In this document: positions 17,507-26,889 of the stretch, one piece after another
Layout of the letters: each line of letters opens with the position of its first letter
How positions within the stretch are numbered: position 1 is the stretch's first letter
Origin: Bradyrhizobium sp. 195
GTDB lineage: Bacteria > Pseudomonadota > Alphaproteobacteria > Rhizobiales > Xanthobacteraceae
Reading direction: 5' to 3'
DNA: 64,000 nt
NCBI RefSeq assembly: GCF_023101665.1
Contig: NZ_CP082162.1
Span: 434,001 to 498,000, forward strand
The notes under the pieces: model-generated
Seen by the model: the letters and a program-made list of their open reading frames with translations, nothing else
What the model was told of the DNA's origin: nothing
The model's database searches: none
Translations under genes and position numbers: made by a program

Positions 17507-17752
17507 TTACCAGCGAAGGTGGTGCCTCCAGCCGTAGTGGTGGCCACGGCCTCTGCCCCAGCCGTAGTGATGCCCACGACCCCCGCGGCGGCTCCAGCGA
17601 TGACCTCCGCCGTGACCGTGGCCCCCTTTGACTTGCATCGCGCTCGATTCAACGGCGCCAATCGCATCCGGTGTTGCCGCGGGCATCGCCGAAGCCGAGG
17701 GTGTGGCAATCGATGCAACGGCCAACGCGACAAAACGGATAAGCTGACCCAC
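17507..17752 (-). CDS. Exported Gly/His-rich small protein, 81 residues
   Basis: Start taken at GTG 17752, placed after GGAGAACGG; a TTG at 17,773 is possible. Residues 1-22 form a signal peptide (GQLIRFVALAVASIATPSAS then A). The mature C-terminus is a repeat-rich tail, GGHGHGGG and GHHYGWGRGRGHHYGW. Such His/Gly/Tyr/Trp tails occur in small periplasmic proteins of Bradyrhizobium and could bind metal; metal binding is my inference. Confidence 0.7.
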   Translation of the reverse strand: MGQLIRFVALAVASIATPSASAMPAATPDAIGAVESSAMQVKGGHGHGGGHRWSRRGGRGHHYGWGRGRGHHYGWRHHLRW

Positions 17753-18182
17753 TTCATGTATTCCGTTCTCCAACAGTAGAACCGAGCGCCCGTGGGGCCC
17801 CTGATCGTTCCAGATCCTCTAATGGGAAAGATGGGAAAAAGTTGCAATGAAAGGCAGGCTCGGGAAGAACTCTCCTGCGGGGCTATGGATCAGCCATCAC
17901 GTCCGAGCCTAACGTCCGATGTGGCCGCCGATCGGGGTGGCACACACCTCGCCGCCCGGAGTTCTAAGGAGAGGTCCAACATTCGTCAAAACCAGAGCTG
18001 GCTTTGATTGCGACCACGACTGGGCTTCTTTAGCGAACAGGTACCAGACGGTGTGTTGGCCGAGCGGCAACCCGGCCATTGGATCGCCTGAGTGCCGGCA
18101 ATCCGAGTTCACCGCCGCAGTAAGACGCTTTGGGTTTGCGGCAGCTGCGCGTGTTGTACATGGGCGCTGTTTATTCTCCCCC
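17753..18182. other. Gap without recognisable gene
   Basis: Short overlapping frames only. A + strand frame (17,919-18,482) runs into the antisense of the PhnA-like gene and is a shadow. Confidence 0.5.
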
Positions 18183-19115
18183 TCAAGTGGCTCTGACGGA
18201 AACGGCCGGAGTCACAGCGCTCGCTCGACCACCGAAGAATGCAGCCAGCGCGCCCAGAAGGAGGGCAAGGGCACCGAACAATGCGCCCTGCGATACACGC
18301 TTCGCCGCGGTGTCGGCAGCCTGCTTTGCCTGCTCTTTGGTCTTCGCTGCCGTCTCCTTGTACTGCTGCTGATACTGAGCGATCTGCCCTTTCGCCTCGT
18401 CTTGAGAAATGTTCTGCGCTTTGGCCAAGGCGTCCGCCGCCTTATCGTTCGCAGCAGCCTGTTGCGCTGGGTCGCCATTTAGTGCCGCTCGAACAGCTGT
18501 CATTGCGGCGTCGCGAAGTGCTGCAGGATCCTGGCCGCCGGACGCGCTCCGTACTTTGCTTTCGATGGCTGCCATCGGATCGGCAACGTTATTCAGAGAG
18601 GGCGATGCGGTCTGAACCGCGGTCTGGACTGTTCCGCCAAGGGCCTTGCCTGCTCCACCAAGAGCCGAGGACGCCGTGCTGACAGCGCCACCGATCATGC
18701 CGGAGGCAGCGGACGAGAGAAGATAGACGACAGTGAGAGTCGAGACCGCCCAAGAAATTAGACCGTGATAAGCTGTCGTCGATTGCGAGGCTTTGCCGGA
18801 AAGCCTGCCAGCAATGTACCCGCCGAGCGCAGCAGCGACTATTCCCGAGACGACAAACCAAATCCCAGCACCGACCGACATTGAGCCCGCGCTAGGCGCG
18901 TCGCCTTGAGCGATATCCATCGTCGATAGACCTACGCCCAGCCCGACCATATTGAGGATAACCTGCATGACTAGCCCGATTACGGCCCCTGCGAAAACAG
19001 CTCCCCAAGCCACCTGATTCAGCATGATCGTCCGTATGTCGTCGGCAGGAGCCACTTCACTCCTCTGCGGAGGAGATCGATGATTCTGGCGAGGCGCTTC
19101 GGTCGGGTAAGCCAT
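18183..19115 (-). CDS. PhnA-like multi-pass membrane protein, 310 residues
   Basis: I start at ATG 19115 (MAYPTEAPRQNHRS); the frame is open to 19,145. Membrane helices are visible at WGAVFAGAVIGLVMQVILNM, IWFVVSGIVAAALGGYIAG, LISWAVSTLTVVYLLSS and near the end LFGALALLLGALAAFFGG. Between the third and fourth lies a long Ala/Gln/Lys-rich soluble segment (about residues 150-270). Rhizobial genomes annotate this type as PhnA-like; despite that name no phosphonate chemistry is shown. It diverges from the DUF2382 gene at 19,469, a frequent pairing of stress-associated genes. Confidence 0.85.
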   Translation of the reverse strand: MAYPTEAPRQNHRSPPQRSEVAPADDIRTIMLNQVAWGAVFAGAVIGLVMQVILNMVGLGVGLSTMDIAQGDAPSAGSMSVGAGIWFVVSGIVAAALGGYIAGRLSGKASQSTTAYHGLISWAVSTLTVVYLLSSAASGMIGGAVSTASSALGGAGKALGGTVQTAVQTASPSLNNVADPMAAIESKVRSASGGQDPAALRDAAMTAVRAALNGDPAQQAAANDKAADALAKAQNISQDEAKGQIAQYQQQYKETAAKTKEQAKQAADTAAKRVSQGALFGALALLLGALAAFFGGRASAVTPAVSVRAT

Positions 19116-19468
19116 GGTGTCCATACCTAGGAATGAGAGGTTCAAGCGCTAAGCCGGCGTTTCATCATGACGTTCCTAATTTAAGCCGCGAAATTTTCCC
19201 GCCACCTTAGTAAGCGATACAACGCGTTTTGCATGCTGGCGTGCATAGGGTTCTGAAGCCGACGAATTACCGTAACGAGAAAGCAAAGTGTCGGCCGTAT
19301 TGGCCCCGAGCAACACGGGTGCAAACCAACGCCTCACACGCCACCTTTGTGATCGCACCACTTATGCCCGAGTGCAGTGAAGGCTCTGTGCGCGACTACT
19401 GTGTGCCAAAAATTTAAGAACGATGCGCCGGAGCTCGCGTTGAGCGCACGTCCATAAAGGAGGCAATC
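19116..19468. other. Divergent promoter region
   Basis: 353 bases between two divergent genes. I see no clear -35/-10 pair. AAGGAGG for the + strand gene lies at its right end (about 19,456-19,463). Confidence 0.4.
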
Positions 19469-20248
19469 ATGCAAGGACAATGCGTAGTAGCAGTATACAG
19501 CTCCCGCAACAATGCGGAGCAAGCGTATCGTGCTGTGGTCGGTTCAGGAGTTCCAGCAGACCATGTTAGGCTGAGCAATCAGGAGCCTTCGCAGGCAACA
19601 AGCACTGAACGAATGAACGCCAGCTCTGGTGAAGAGAGCATCTGGGACTGGCTGTTTGGAAGTGATGTGCCGGAGGCCGACCGTCGTGTTTACGAGGGCC
19701 ATATGGCAAAAGGTGGTGCGGCCTTGTCAGTGTTGGTGGACTCTCCTTCGATGGCTGACCTCGACCGTATCGAAGGGATGCTACAGCAGTACAGTCCTGT
19801 GGAGATCCACGAAGAAAATAGCGATAGCTCCACGGCAGTCGGAAGCGGCCTACCAGGAAGCGCGACGGGACAAACAGGATATGGTGCTCAAGACGCAGAA
19901 CGCGAGAAAGTCATACCTCTACCCGAAGAAGAACTGAAGGTCGGCAAGCGAGCCACTGAGACGGTCAAGCATATACGAACTTACGTGGTCGAGGAGCCCG
20001 TGCAAAAGGACGTGCGGCTGCGCGATGAACGGACGGTCATCGGGCGCCGTCCAGCCACGGGAGCTCCGACAGGGCAGCCGACCGAACGCGAATACGAAGT
20101 TCGAGAAATGCATGAGGAGCCCGTGGTCCAAAAAGACGTTCGAGCCGGGGAAGAACTGGTCGTTAGCAAAGAAGCGACCGAGCGTACCGAAAGGATCGCG
20201 GATACGGTGAAGAAGACCAAAGCCGACATCGACAAATCTGGACGTTAG
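19469..20248 (+). CDS. YsnF/AvaK-type stress protein with DUF2382 domain, 259 residues
   Basis: ATG 19469 has a perfect AAGGAGG upstream. Residues 1-110 are an alpha/beta general-stress-type domain (CVVAVYSSRNNAEQAYRAVV, GGAALSVLVDSP). Residues about 125-145 form a Gly/Ser linker. Residues 148-259 are DUF2382, with paired strands (EELKVGKRATETVKHIRTYV, VEEPVQKDV, then HEEPVVQKDVRAGEELVVSK). YsnF homologs are induced by general stress in Bacillus; the exact role is unknown. Cytoplasmic; no signal peptide or membrane helix. Confidence 0.92.
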   Translation: MQGQCVVAVYSSRNNAEQAYRAVVGSGVPADHVRLSNQEPSQATSTERMNASSGEESIWDWLFGSDVPEADRRVYEGHMAKGGAALSVLVDSPSMADLDRIEGMLQQYSPVEIHEENSDSSTAVGSGLPGSATGQTGYGAQDAEREKVIPLPEEELKVGKRATETVKHIRTYVVEEPVQKDVRLRDERTVIGRRPATGAPTGQPTEREYEVREMHEEPVVQKDVRAGEELVVSKEATERTERIADTVKKTKADIDKSGR

Positions 20249-20831
20249 GTTCCGCCTCCCTGGCTGCACGCGAGTCATGTTTTGGCAGCAACGCGTGGGG
20301 GCGGCAGCAGTCCCGCCCTCACTTCCTCCAAACATTTTTGAACCGCGGGGGGAAAGTGCCGTGTCTTAACGATGCGCTGAATGTTTTTGCGGCCGAGATA
20401 GGCGCAAAGCTCGCGAGTCGTTCCCTTACCCGCTTCTCAATACTTTAGCAGTGGGGGCGGCGTCGGCTGACATCTCTTAGCGAAGATTATCCGCTGCCGC
20501 TGGTGGCCCGTTGCTCACCTTCGCGCAATGTCTGCTTTCCGGAGATGGGCCGACCAAGGTGAAGAAGCCTGCCAAGAGCCGCTTCTGACCCAAGGCGGAT
20601 CAGCTTCACCACCTACCCGCGATTCCTAGACGGGGCTTCTGACCCACGAGAGCTTTCGTGCGGTGCAGCGGACGCCTCGTTCCCCTGAACGCGGCCACAG
20701 CTGCCGGACGGGCAATAGGAACTAAGACGACGGGAATGCAATTCTCCATGGAAGCGCTTCCCTTTGTTGTAGGCGTCGATTTTCTGGAGCGCGTTCAGGA
20801 ACCCATTCAAAGAATTCCACGGGAGGCGCCA
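20249..20831. other. Gap with a dispersed-repeat trace
   Basis: Bases about 20,503-20,590 (TGGCCCGTTGCTCACCTTCG and on, ending AGCCTGCCAAGAGC) recur in shortened form at 26,028-26,073. The tail GCTTCTGACCCAAGGCGG is a phrase that recurs in Bradyrhizobium intergenic DNA. No gene. The right end is the leader of the coiled-coil operon, with the ribosome site GGGAGG just before 20,832. Confidence 0.45.
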
Positions 20832-22010
20832 ATGTCTGACGTCGTAGCAACGTCGCCGATGCAGTATCTTGACAGAGCCACCCGAGCTTTGCAGGCAATT
20901 GGAATTGCGCCGCCTCAGGCTATAGAGGCTCCGATTGCCGGGTTGCTGGAGAAAATCTCCGCTCTCGATGAGGATCGGATCGTGATCATCGCGCGCACTC
21001 TGGGCCAGACCAGCGTCTTCAACGAGGTCGTCCGCGAGCAGGTCCAGGCGATGGAGATTGGTGACCGTTACCGTCAGATCACCGAGTCCTTCAATTCCAT
21101 TCGCGACGACACCAAGAAAATGGTCGACCAGCTGGAAGACCAGAAGATCGATCTTTTCGAACGCATCAACAACGTTTGGATGAAGCTGTCTCGCGGCGAT
21201 GTCGCCGATCGCTTCGACGAGATCAGGCAAGTTTATCTTGACGTCACACGCTCAACGAAAGACCAGATCCAGCGCGAGCAGGTCATCCTCGACGCCTACC
21301 GCGACTTCCGCGGCGCGCTCAAGCATGCCGAGGTCATGGCGCTGGAGGTGCTCAAGATCGCCCAGCAGGGGCTGGAGGGCGCTCAAGCCCAGTTGCAGAA
21401 GGCGTCTGATGCCGTGGCCAACTTCACAGGACAGGAGGTCTCTGAACGCGCACGGCTCGAACTCGCCCGTGACGAGCAACTCCGGCGCACCCAGGACGAG
21501 GAGAAACGCTACCAGATCGCCAAGGACCTCTCGGACAACCTGACGATTGGCTACAACACGTCTGAGGTGGTCATGGCGCGACTGATGCAGATGACCAACG
21601 CCAAGGAGCGCGTCTACGCGCAAGCCGTGACCTTCTTCTCGACCAACGATTCCGTCTTCACGGCTTTGAAAGCCTCGTTCACGGGCATGTTCGGCCTCAA
21701 TGAGTCGACCCAGACCCTGAATGAAATGAAAGAGGGCGTGTCCCGCAGTCTCGAAGTGCTCGCCGAAATTGGCGATCAGGTCGGAGAAGCGGCAATCAAG
21801 GCGGGCTACGGCCCGACGATCCGCGCGGATGCGGTCAAGAAGCTCGTAGACTCCGTGATCACGTTTCAGGAGCGCTCGCAGGAGATCATTGGGGAAATGC
21901 GACAGCTTGCGACTCGGAACTCGGCCGAAATCCGTGACGCGGTCGAAGAAGGCAAGCGCCGCATCGCACGCCTCGTAGCGGAAGGACAGGCATTGCCGGC
22001 CAATGGCTGA
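20832..22010 (+). CDS. TelA-like helical coiled-coil protein, first gene of a three-gene operon, 392 residues
   Basis: Start at ATG 20832 (MSDVVATSPMQYLDRATRAL) after GGGAGGCGCC; upstream ATGs of the open frame lack this. The protein is soluble and almost entirely helical: a coiled coil through residues 80-240 (DRYRQITESFNSIRDDTKKM and on), then LTIGYNTSEVVMARLMQMTN and a C-terminal helical bundle to residue 390. The layout resembles TelA (toxic anion resistance) proteins, which pair with membrane partners. Databases tend to call such proteins cell surface protein, for which I see no signal peptide. The stop overlaps the next start by eight bases (ATG at 22,003), so translation is coupled. 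Confidence 0.8.
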   Translation: MSDVVATSPMQYLDRATRALQAIGIAPPQAIEAPIAGLLEKISALDEDRIVIIARTLGQTSVFNEVVREQVQAMEIGDRYRQITESFNSIRDDTKKMVDQLEDQKIDLFERINNVWMKLSRGDVADRFDEIRQVYLDVTRSTKDQIQREQVILDAYRDFRGALKHAEVMALEVLKIAQQGLEGAQAQLQKASDAVANFTGQEVSERARLELARDEQLRRTQDEEKRYQIAKDLSDNLTIGYNTSEVVMARLMQMTNAKERVYAQAVTFFSTNDSVFTALKASFTGMFGLNESTQTLNEMKEGVSRSLEVLAEIGDQVGEAAIKAGYGPTIRADAVKKLVDSVITFQERSQEIIGEMRQLATRNSAEIRDAVEEGKRRIARLVAEGQALPANG

Positions 22011-22983
22011 TCAAGCTGCATCGATCGGGCGGGAGCCCTTGAAGGCTCCGTCGAGCCTCAATGACGTGATGCTCGCGATGGACGTCGTCGACACGCTGCG
22101 TCACCAGGAGAATCTCGTCGGTCGAGAGCTGGGCGAAGAGCAGCGGGACGCCCAGCTCCTGAAGCGATTGCGCGAGATCTATCACGGACAGGGTATCGAA
22201 GTGCCCGACCGTATTCTGGTCGAGGGTGTGCAGGCCCTCAAGGAGCAGCGCTTCGTCTACACCCCGCCTCCAGCCAGCTTCTCCCGCACGATCGCGCTCT
22301 CCTGGGTCAATCGTGGCCGCATCGGTCGCCGTGTACTGTCTCTCCTGGCGCTGCTGGCGTTCGGCTGGGGCGCCTACCATTTCGGCGTAGTCGAGCCGGC
22401 ACAACGACGGGCAGCGCAGGAGCAGGCCCAAGCGGAGCGTACCAGGGTCGATCTGGCCGAGAAACTGCCGGCGGCCCTGGAGCAGAAGCATGAGGATCTC
22501 CTGCGGGAAGCGAAGGTGCCGGCAGCACGGGAAAGGGCCGACGGCCTTCTTGCGGACGGAAAAGCCGCCATTGCCCGCGGCGACGCCGATGGAGCACGCA
22601 AGGCCGCCAACGATCTCGACATGCTGCGCACGGAGCTGCGCCGGGAATATGTTCTGCGTATCGTTTCGCGACCAGGCGATGCGACCGGCGTCTGGCGCAT
22701 ACCGCAACGCAGTCCGACTAGCCGAAATTACTATTTGATCGTTGAACCGGTCACGCCCGACGGGCGCGTTCTCAAGCTCCCGGTGACGAGCGAAGAGGAC
22801 GGCCGCACTGTGGAGGTCTCAAAGTGGGGCGTGCGTGTGAGCGAGGCGACGGCCATGCAGGTGCAGCGGGACAAGAACGACGACGGAATCGTGCAGCAGA
22901 ATAATCTTGGCGAGAAGCGCCGCGGCCAACTCGACGTGGATTACAAGTTGCCGGTTCTCGGCGGGGCGATCACGCAATGGTAA
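22003..22983 (+). CDS. Membrane-anchored protein (DUF6384-like), second gene of the operon, 326 residues
   Basis: Residues 1-105 are cytoplasmic (SLNDVMLAMDVVDTLRHQEN and on, with a Tyr/Pro-rich end). Residues 110-130 are a single membrane helix (VLSLLALLAFGWGAYHFGVV). Then comes a Glu/Arg/Ala coiled coil (131-215) and a C-terminal beta-rich domain (RIVSRPGDATGVWRIPQRSP, NYYLIVEPV) ending LPVLGGAITQW. I believe this is the family listed as DUF6384 (memory, not searched). It overlaps the upstream gene and is followed by the third gene after four bases. It would be the membrane anchor of the complex I infer. Confidence 0.8.
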   Translation: MADQAASIGREPLKAPSSLNDVMLAMDVVDTLRHQENLVGRELGEEQRDAQLLKRLREIYHGQGIEVPDRILVEGVQALKEQRFVYTPPPASFSRTIALSWVNRGRIGRRVLSLLALLAFGWGAYHFGVVEPAQRRAAQEQAQAERTRVDLAEKLPAALEQKHEDLLREAKVPAARERADGLLADGKAAIARGDADGARKAANDLDMLRTELRREYVLRIVSRPGDATGVWRIPQRSPTSRNYYLIVEPVTPDGRVLKLPVTSEEDGRTVEVSKWGVRVSEATAMQVQRDKNDDGIVQQNNLGEKRRGQLDVDYKLPVLGGAITQW

Positions 22984-22987
22984 GGCA

Positions 22988-24379
22988 ATGATATCCGGAA
23001 GACAGGCGCTTGCCGAGATCGAACAGTTCATTCAGAAGGCCCGCCAGCAGGAGGCGCAGGTTGAGCGGGCATATGCGAAGGCGACTGAGGACGTGGGCCG
23101 CCTCCGACTCCAGCGCACGGAAGCGTTCCGCGAACTCGCACGGCTGAAGCTCGACGCAATCAGACAGAACCAAGTCGTCGGCGAACTGGATAGCGCGGAG
23201 CGCGAGGCCATCAGCCTGCTCCAGAGCCGACAGCAAGCCTTGCAGCGCTTGACCGAGCGGCGGCACCAAGCCGAGCAACGGGTGCGGCAAGCGGAGGCCG
23301 AGCGGCAGGCTGCCTTGGATGATCTGCAACGGGCCCTGGCCGACGCCGAGACGATTCGTAGGAGCGTCGAGGCCAAGATCAGCATCAACGCCGAGTGGAT
23401 TTCTGTGCGGGCGCGAGTTGACGAGATCACCGGACAAGCCCAGCAAGCCGAGAAGAAGGCTATACAGGCGGAAGCCGACCGGGAGGAGAAGCGCCGTCCC
23501 TACGAATCCGATCCTCTTTTCATGTACCTGTGGAGCCGGAAGTTCGGGACCGCCGCCTACAAGGCGAACCCGTTCACCCGCTACATGGACCGCCTGGTGG
23601 ACGGCGTAGTCCGGTATGACAAGGCGCGACCTAATTACGCTCTTCTTAACGAAATCCCTGAGCGGCTACGCGACCATTCCAGGAGGATTATCGAGAAGCT
23701 GCAAGAAGAACGATTTAACCTGAAGGCCTTGGAGCGCAAGGCGCTCGTAGAAGCAGGCTCCGAGGGCGCTGAAGCTAAAGTCGCAAAGGCACGCGACTTG
23801 GTCACCCACCGCGAAGCCCAGCTTGCCAAAGCGCGGGAGGCTCTCGCTACTCAGGACCGAACTTATGATGCATCGATCCTCGAGGGGGATGCTCCCTACC
23901 GTGATGCGGTCGAGCTGCTGGCAACCGCCGACCAGCGCGAAGACCTGCACAAACTCTACGAGGAGGCTACTCGCACGCCCACCCCCAAGGACGAGGAGAT
24001 CGTCCGGCGGATTCAGTCTACAGACAAGTTGATGAACTCAGCGCTTCGCCAGGCGGTAGAGACTCACAAGAAGCTCAAGGAGCTTGCTCAGCGCCGCGCG
24101 ACAGTCGAACAACAATGGGAGCAACTAAGGCATCAAGGCTACGACACGCCTTACGGTACGTTCGGCAACGAGGCATCGCTCGGAAACGTGCTTGGAGGCA
24201 TCCTGACCGGCGCCGTTGGAGGTGCGATACTGGGCCAGGTTCTACGTGATGGCTTCCATCATGGGCCAAGCCCATGGGACTCGGGCTTTGGCGGAGGGTT
24301 GCCGATCCCGCCCCCGGATGGTTTTGAGACCGGAGGGTCCTTTGGGGACGGCGACTTCAGGACGGGCGGATCATTCTGA
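22988..24379 (+). CDS. Long coiled-coil protein with glycine-zipper and GSF tail, third gene of the operon, 463 residues
   Basis: ATG 22988, four bases after the previous stop. Residues 5-165 are an uninterrupted Gln/Glu/Arg/Ala coiled coil. Residues about 175-235 are a distinct segment (YESDPLFMYLWSRKFGTAAY, then NPFTRYMDRLVDGVVRYDKA). Residues 236-385 are a second coiled coil. The last 75 residues hold a glycine-zipper stretch (LGNVLGGILTGAVGGAILGQ) that could insert in a membrane, then a Gly/Pro/Phe-rich tail with repeats ending GGSF. No enzyme motif. An IS110-type element follows about 350 bases downstream. Confidence 0.8.
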   Translation: MISGRQALAEIEQFIQKARQQEAQVERAYAKATEDVGRLRLQRTEAFRELARLKLDAIRQNQVVGELDSAEREAISLLQSRQQALQRLTERRHQAEQRVRQAEAERQAALDDLQRALADAETIRRSVEAKISINAEWISVRARVDEITGQAQQAEKKAIQAEADREEKRRPYESDPLFMYLWSRKFGTAAYKANPFTRYMDRLVDGVVRYDKARPNYALLNEIPERLRDHSRRIIEKLQEERFNLKALERKALVEAGSEGAEAKVAKARDLVTHREAQLAKAREALATQDRTYDASILEGDAPYRDAVELLATADQREDLHKLYEEATRTPTPKDEEIVRRIQSTDKLMNSALRQAVETHKKLKELAQRRATVEQQWEQLRHQGYDTPYGTFGNEASLGNVLGGILTGAVGGAILGQVLRDGFHHGPSPWDSGFGGGLPIPPPDGFETGGSFGDGDFRTGGSF

Positions 24380-24732
24380 TCCCGTTTGAAGGCGGAAGAA
24401 CGGAGGCGGATACTCGCTGCGGCGGCGGCACCGAGCCGCAACCCAATCATGAGGCGGGGGCCAGGTTGGCTCTGTTGGCAACCGTTCATCTTCACATGTC
24501 CACAAATGGCCGATTTTTGAAAAGGGCCCCTTAAGGCAGGCCTCCGAGATTCGGAACGACCTCAGATCGCAGCGGAGAGAAACGCTAAAGTGGTTCCGCT
24601 CGCTCCTTTATTGGTGCAGGCGCTGGGTGACGCAATGTCCGCAAGTGATGCTGTGGACGGCTCCTCCACCGGCACGAGAGTGCCAAGGAGTGGGTGCTGT
24701 TTTGAGGCTCCCACGATTCGGAGGAGCAGCCT
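24380..24732 (+). other. Non-coding region upstream of the IS110 transposase
   Basis: It holds the left end of the insertion sequence, with an uncertain edge. GGCAC-GAGA-GTGCC (24,671-24,684) is a perfect tetraloop hairpin. CCTCCGA (24,541-24,547) and TCGGAGG (24,718-24,724) are inverted copies that could close a longer fold. IS110-group elements make their bridge RNA from such a region; whether this one does is inference. Confidence 0.4.
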
Positions 24733-25794
24733 ATGCAGTCAATTTCGACGATTGGTCTTGATATTGCGAAGTCGGTCTTCCAAGTGCACGGCGTTGATGC
24801 AGCCGGCCAAGTGGTCGTACGCCGTCAGTTGAGGCGCCGCCACGTCTTGGCGTTTTTCCAGAAGTTGCCGCCATGCCTGGTGGGGATCGAGGCTTGCGCA
24901 TCATCGCACTATTGGTCGCGCGAGCTGCAGGCGTTGGGGCACACGGTTCGATTGATGCCTCCGGCCTATGTGAAGCCCTACGTCAAGCGGCAGAAGAACG
25001 ACGCGATGGACGCGGAGGCGATCTGTGAAGCGGTCACGCGACCCAACATGCGATTTGTGCCGACCAAGACAGTCGAGCAGCAGAGCTGCCTGATGCTGCA
25101 TCGAGGGCGCCATCTTTTCATCCGTCAACAGACAGCAGTGATCAACTCGATCCGTGCCTATCTTGCCGAGTTCGGGATCGTTGCCCCTGTCGGGCGCCGA
25201 GGTGTCGAGCAATTGCTGGAAGTTGTCGCTGATCCAGCCGACGATCGTCTGCCCGAGGTGGCCCGAGCATGTCTTACTGCTCTCGGTGGTCAATTGCGCG
25301 CCCTGAAAGTTCAGATCGTTGAGTTTGACCGCCGCATCATCGCCTGGCATCGTTCAAATGCGACGAGCAAACGGCTGGATGCGATCCCGGGCGTCGGGCC
25401 GGCGCTGGCAACAGCGCTGGTTGCCAGTATTGCTGATCCCAAGGCCTTTCGATCGGGGCGGGACTTCTCAGCGTGGGTCGGGCTCGTACCAAAGCAGAAC
25501 TCGAGCGGGGGCAAGGACAAGCTCGGCAGCATCAGTAAGCAAGGCGACCGTTATTTGCGCAGCCTGTTCACGGCTGGCGCACTCGCCGTGATCCGCTATG
25601 CCAAGATCCATGGTACTGGCCACCGGCCTTGGCTCACTGGACTGCTGGCGCGGCGGCCGACCAAGGTTGCCGCCATTGCGCTCGCCAATAAGCTCGCCAG
25701 GATGGCTTGGGCAATGATGGCCAGGAACGAACGCTATCAGGAGCCGGCCGCGCTGGCGCGCCTAAACGAGATCGCGCCGACATCGCCGGCGTGA
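24733..25794 (+). CDS. IS110-family transposase, 353 residues
   Basis: N-terminal RuvC-like DEDD domain: D10 in STIGLDIAKSVFQ, E53 in VGIEACASSHYW, D90 and D93 in KNDAMDAEAI. C-terminal Transposase_20 domain: LDAIPGVGPALATALVASI, then FSAWVGLVPKQNSSGGKDKL with the serine expected as second catalytic site, then GDRYLRSLFTAGA. Length and order are those of an intact enzyme. ATG 24733 has GGAGGAGCAGCC before it. The element lacks the terminal inverted repeats of ordinary IS, so its edges cannot be set by eye. Confidence 0.95.
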   Translation: MQSISTIGLDIAKSVFQVHGVDAAGQVVVRRQLRRRHVLAFFQKLPPCLVGIEACASSHYWSRELQALGHTVRLMPPAYVKPYVKRQKNDAMDAEAICEAVTRPNMRFVPTKTVEQQSCLMLHRGRHLFIRQQTAVINSIRAYLAEFGIVAPVGRRGVEQLLEVVADPADDRLPEVARACLTALGGQLRALKVQIVEFDRRIIAWHRSNATSKRLDAIPGVGPALATALVASIADPKAFRSGRDFSAWVGLVPKQNSSGGKDKLGSISKQGDRYLRSLFTAGALAVIRYAKIHGTGHRPWLTGLLARRPTKVAAIALANKLARMAWAMMARNERYQEPAALARLNEIAPTSPA

Positions 25795-26248
25795 CGTAAC
25801 GGTTGGGAGGCGAACAGCACGTAATGCAGTGCCGGTCGATCCGGCGATCAGGACAACCCACACGGGCCAGGGCATCATCGAATGCGTGCTGTTGACCGGG
25901 ACCTGATCCGCGGAGGGCATTATGGCCAGCGGTCACGTGTACCGCGCGAAAAGGCCGAACACATGGCTGCTCCGACCAATACTGCGACGTGAAGATTCTT
26001 CTTGCCAACCCGGAGCCGTCCACACATGGCCCGTTGCTGACCTTCGCCCAGCCTGCCAAGAGCACCTGTGACCCATTTGAGACCCTCCACTGGACGCTGA
26101 AAATGTCCGCTCGGCGCGGCCGACCGGAAGTCAAAGCCGCGGGATGACGCAATCAACCCAAAGCGGCCTCGGCGCTGGCCGATTTGGCGTTCCGGAGCGG
26201 ACCCAGTACAGCTCCACAAATCAGCAGATTCGGCCCGATGAGTTCGAA
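25795..26248. other. Gap: right flank of the IS110 element
   Basis: The first 100-250 bases may belong to the element. Bases 26,028-26,073 repeat part of 20,503-20,590 (GGCCCGTTGCTGACCTTCG, CCTGCCAAGAGC). No gene supported. Confidence 0.4.
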
Positions 26249-26335
26249 CTAAATCGAACCATTCTTCGTGACCTGCAAGCGACGAACGTAATACCCTTGC
26301 CGCTGAACGGTTGACCTAATCTCGTCGCTTACCAA
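26249..26335 (-). pseudogene. Truncated relative of the small gene at 27,732-27,899
   Basis: Minus frame TTG 26335 to TAG 26249 gives SDEIRSTVQRQGYYVRRLQV and a short end. The sibling at 27,732 reads SDEIKLIVQQQGYYIRRLGL in the same place and continues another 25 residues. GGAGG lies about nine bases before the TTG. Either a 28-residue gene or the stump of one; I favour a stump. Confidence 0.45.
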
Positions 26336-26889
26336 CGCGCCGTTCCTCCACCCCTGAAAGGCAGCGGCCCAGAGTTCGGGCCGGCATCAAGTACGCAGTC
26401 CAGCAAGGCTGACTCAAGCGTCACGAAAGCGGGACCTATATGGCTGACGCCGAAGAGCCCAAATGTGCTTCCGAATTTGCGAGGTAAGGTACCGAGCCCC
26501 TTTGCTGCCGACGAGGCTTGGCTCATTAAGCTATCCGAATTCTCAAATACTAACCGGAGATGACTCTGCGAGGCCTCGCCCAGACCTCAACAGAAGGATG
26601 TGCACCTAAAAGCTTCTTGGCTCGAACCTCGGCATCGTCGTCCGTGGACAATCAAAGTCGTAGACTGCGCGAGCAACGCGCCCTGAACAGAGCGATAGAC
26701 CGGCGAGCGCGAAAGATTTGGGCTCAGTTTAGGCGCTTTTTCCTGCCTCGATCAGCCTCGAACTTTCGGCGATCGGACTCATTTGCCGATGGCGCCTTCG
26801 CGCGCAGCGCCGGGCCCGAGTGCACAGGTTAAAACTGTGCTAAACAACGAAACTCAGCACCCTCGTCAAGGGTTCATATGGAGCACCAA
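26336..26889. other. Gap without recognisable gene
   Basis: A + frame (26,560-26,832) is Arg/Ser-rich and has no ribosome site. Nothing supported. Confidence 0.5.

Noticed and set aside
18183..19115. PhnA-like protein as phosphonate-metabolism enzyme
   Set aside because: The protein is a multi-pass membrane protein with no zinc ribbon or hydrolase motif; the name is inherited annotation only.
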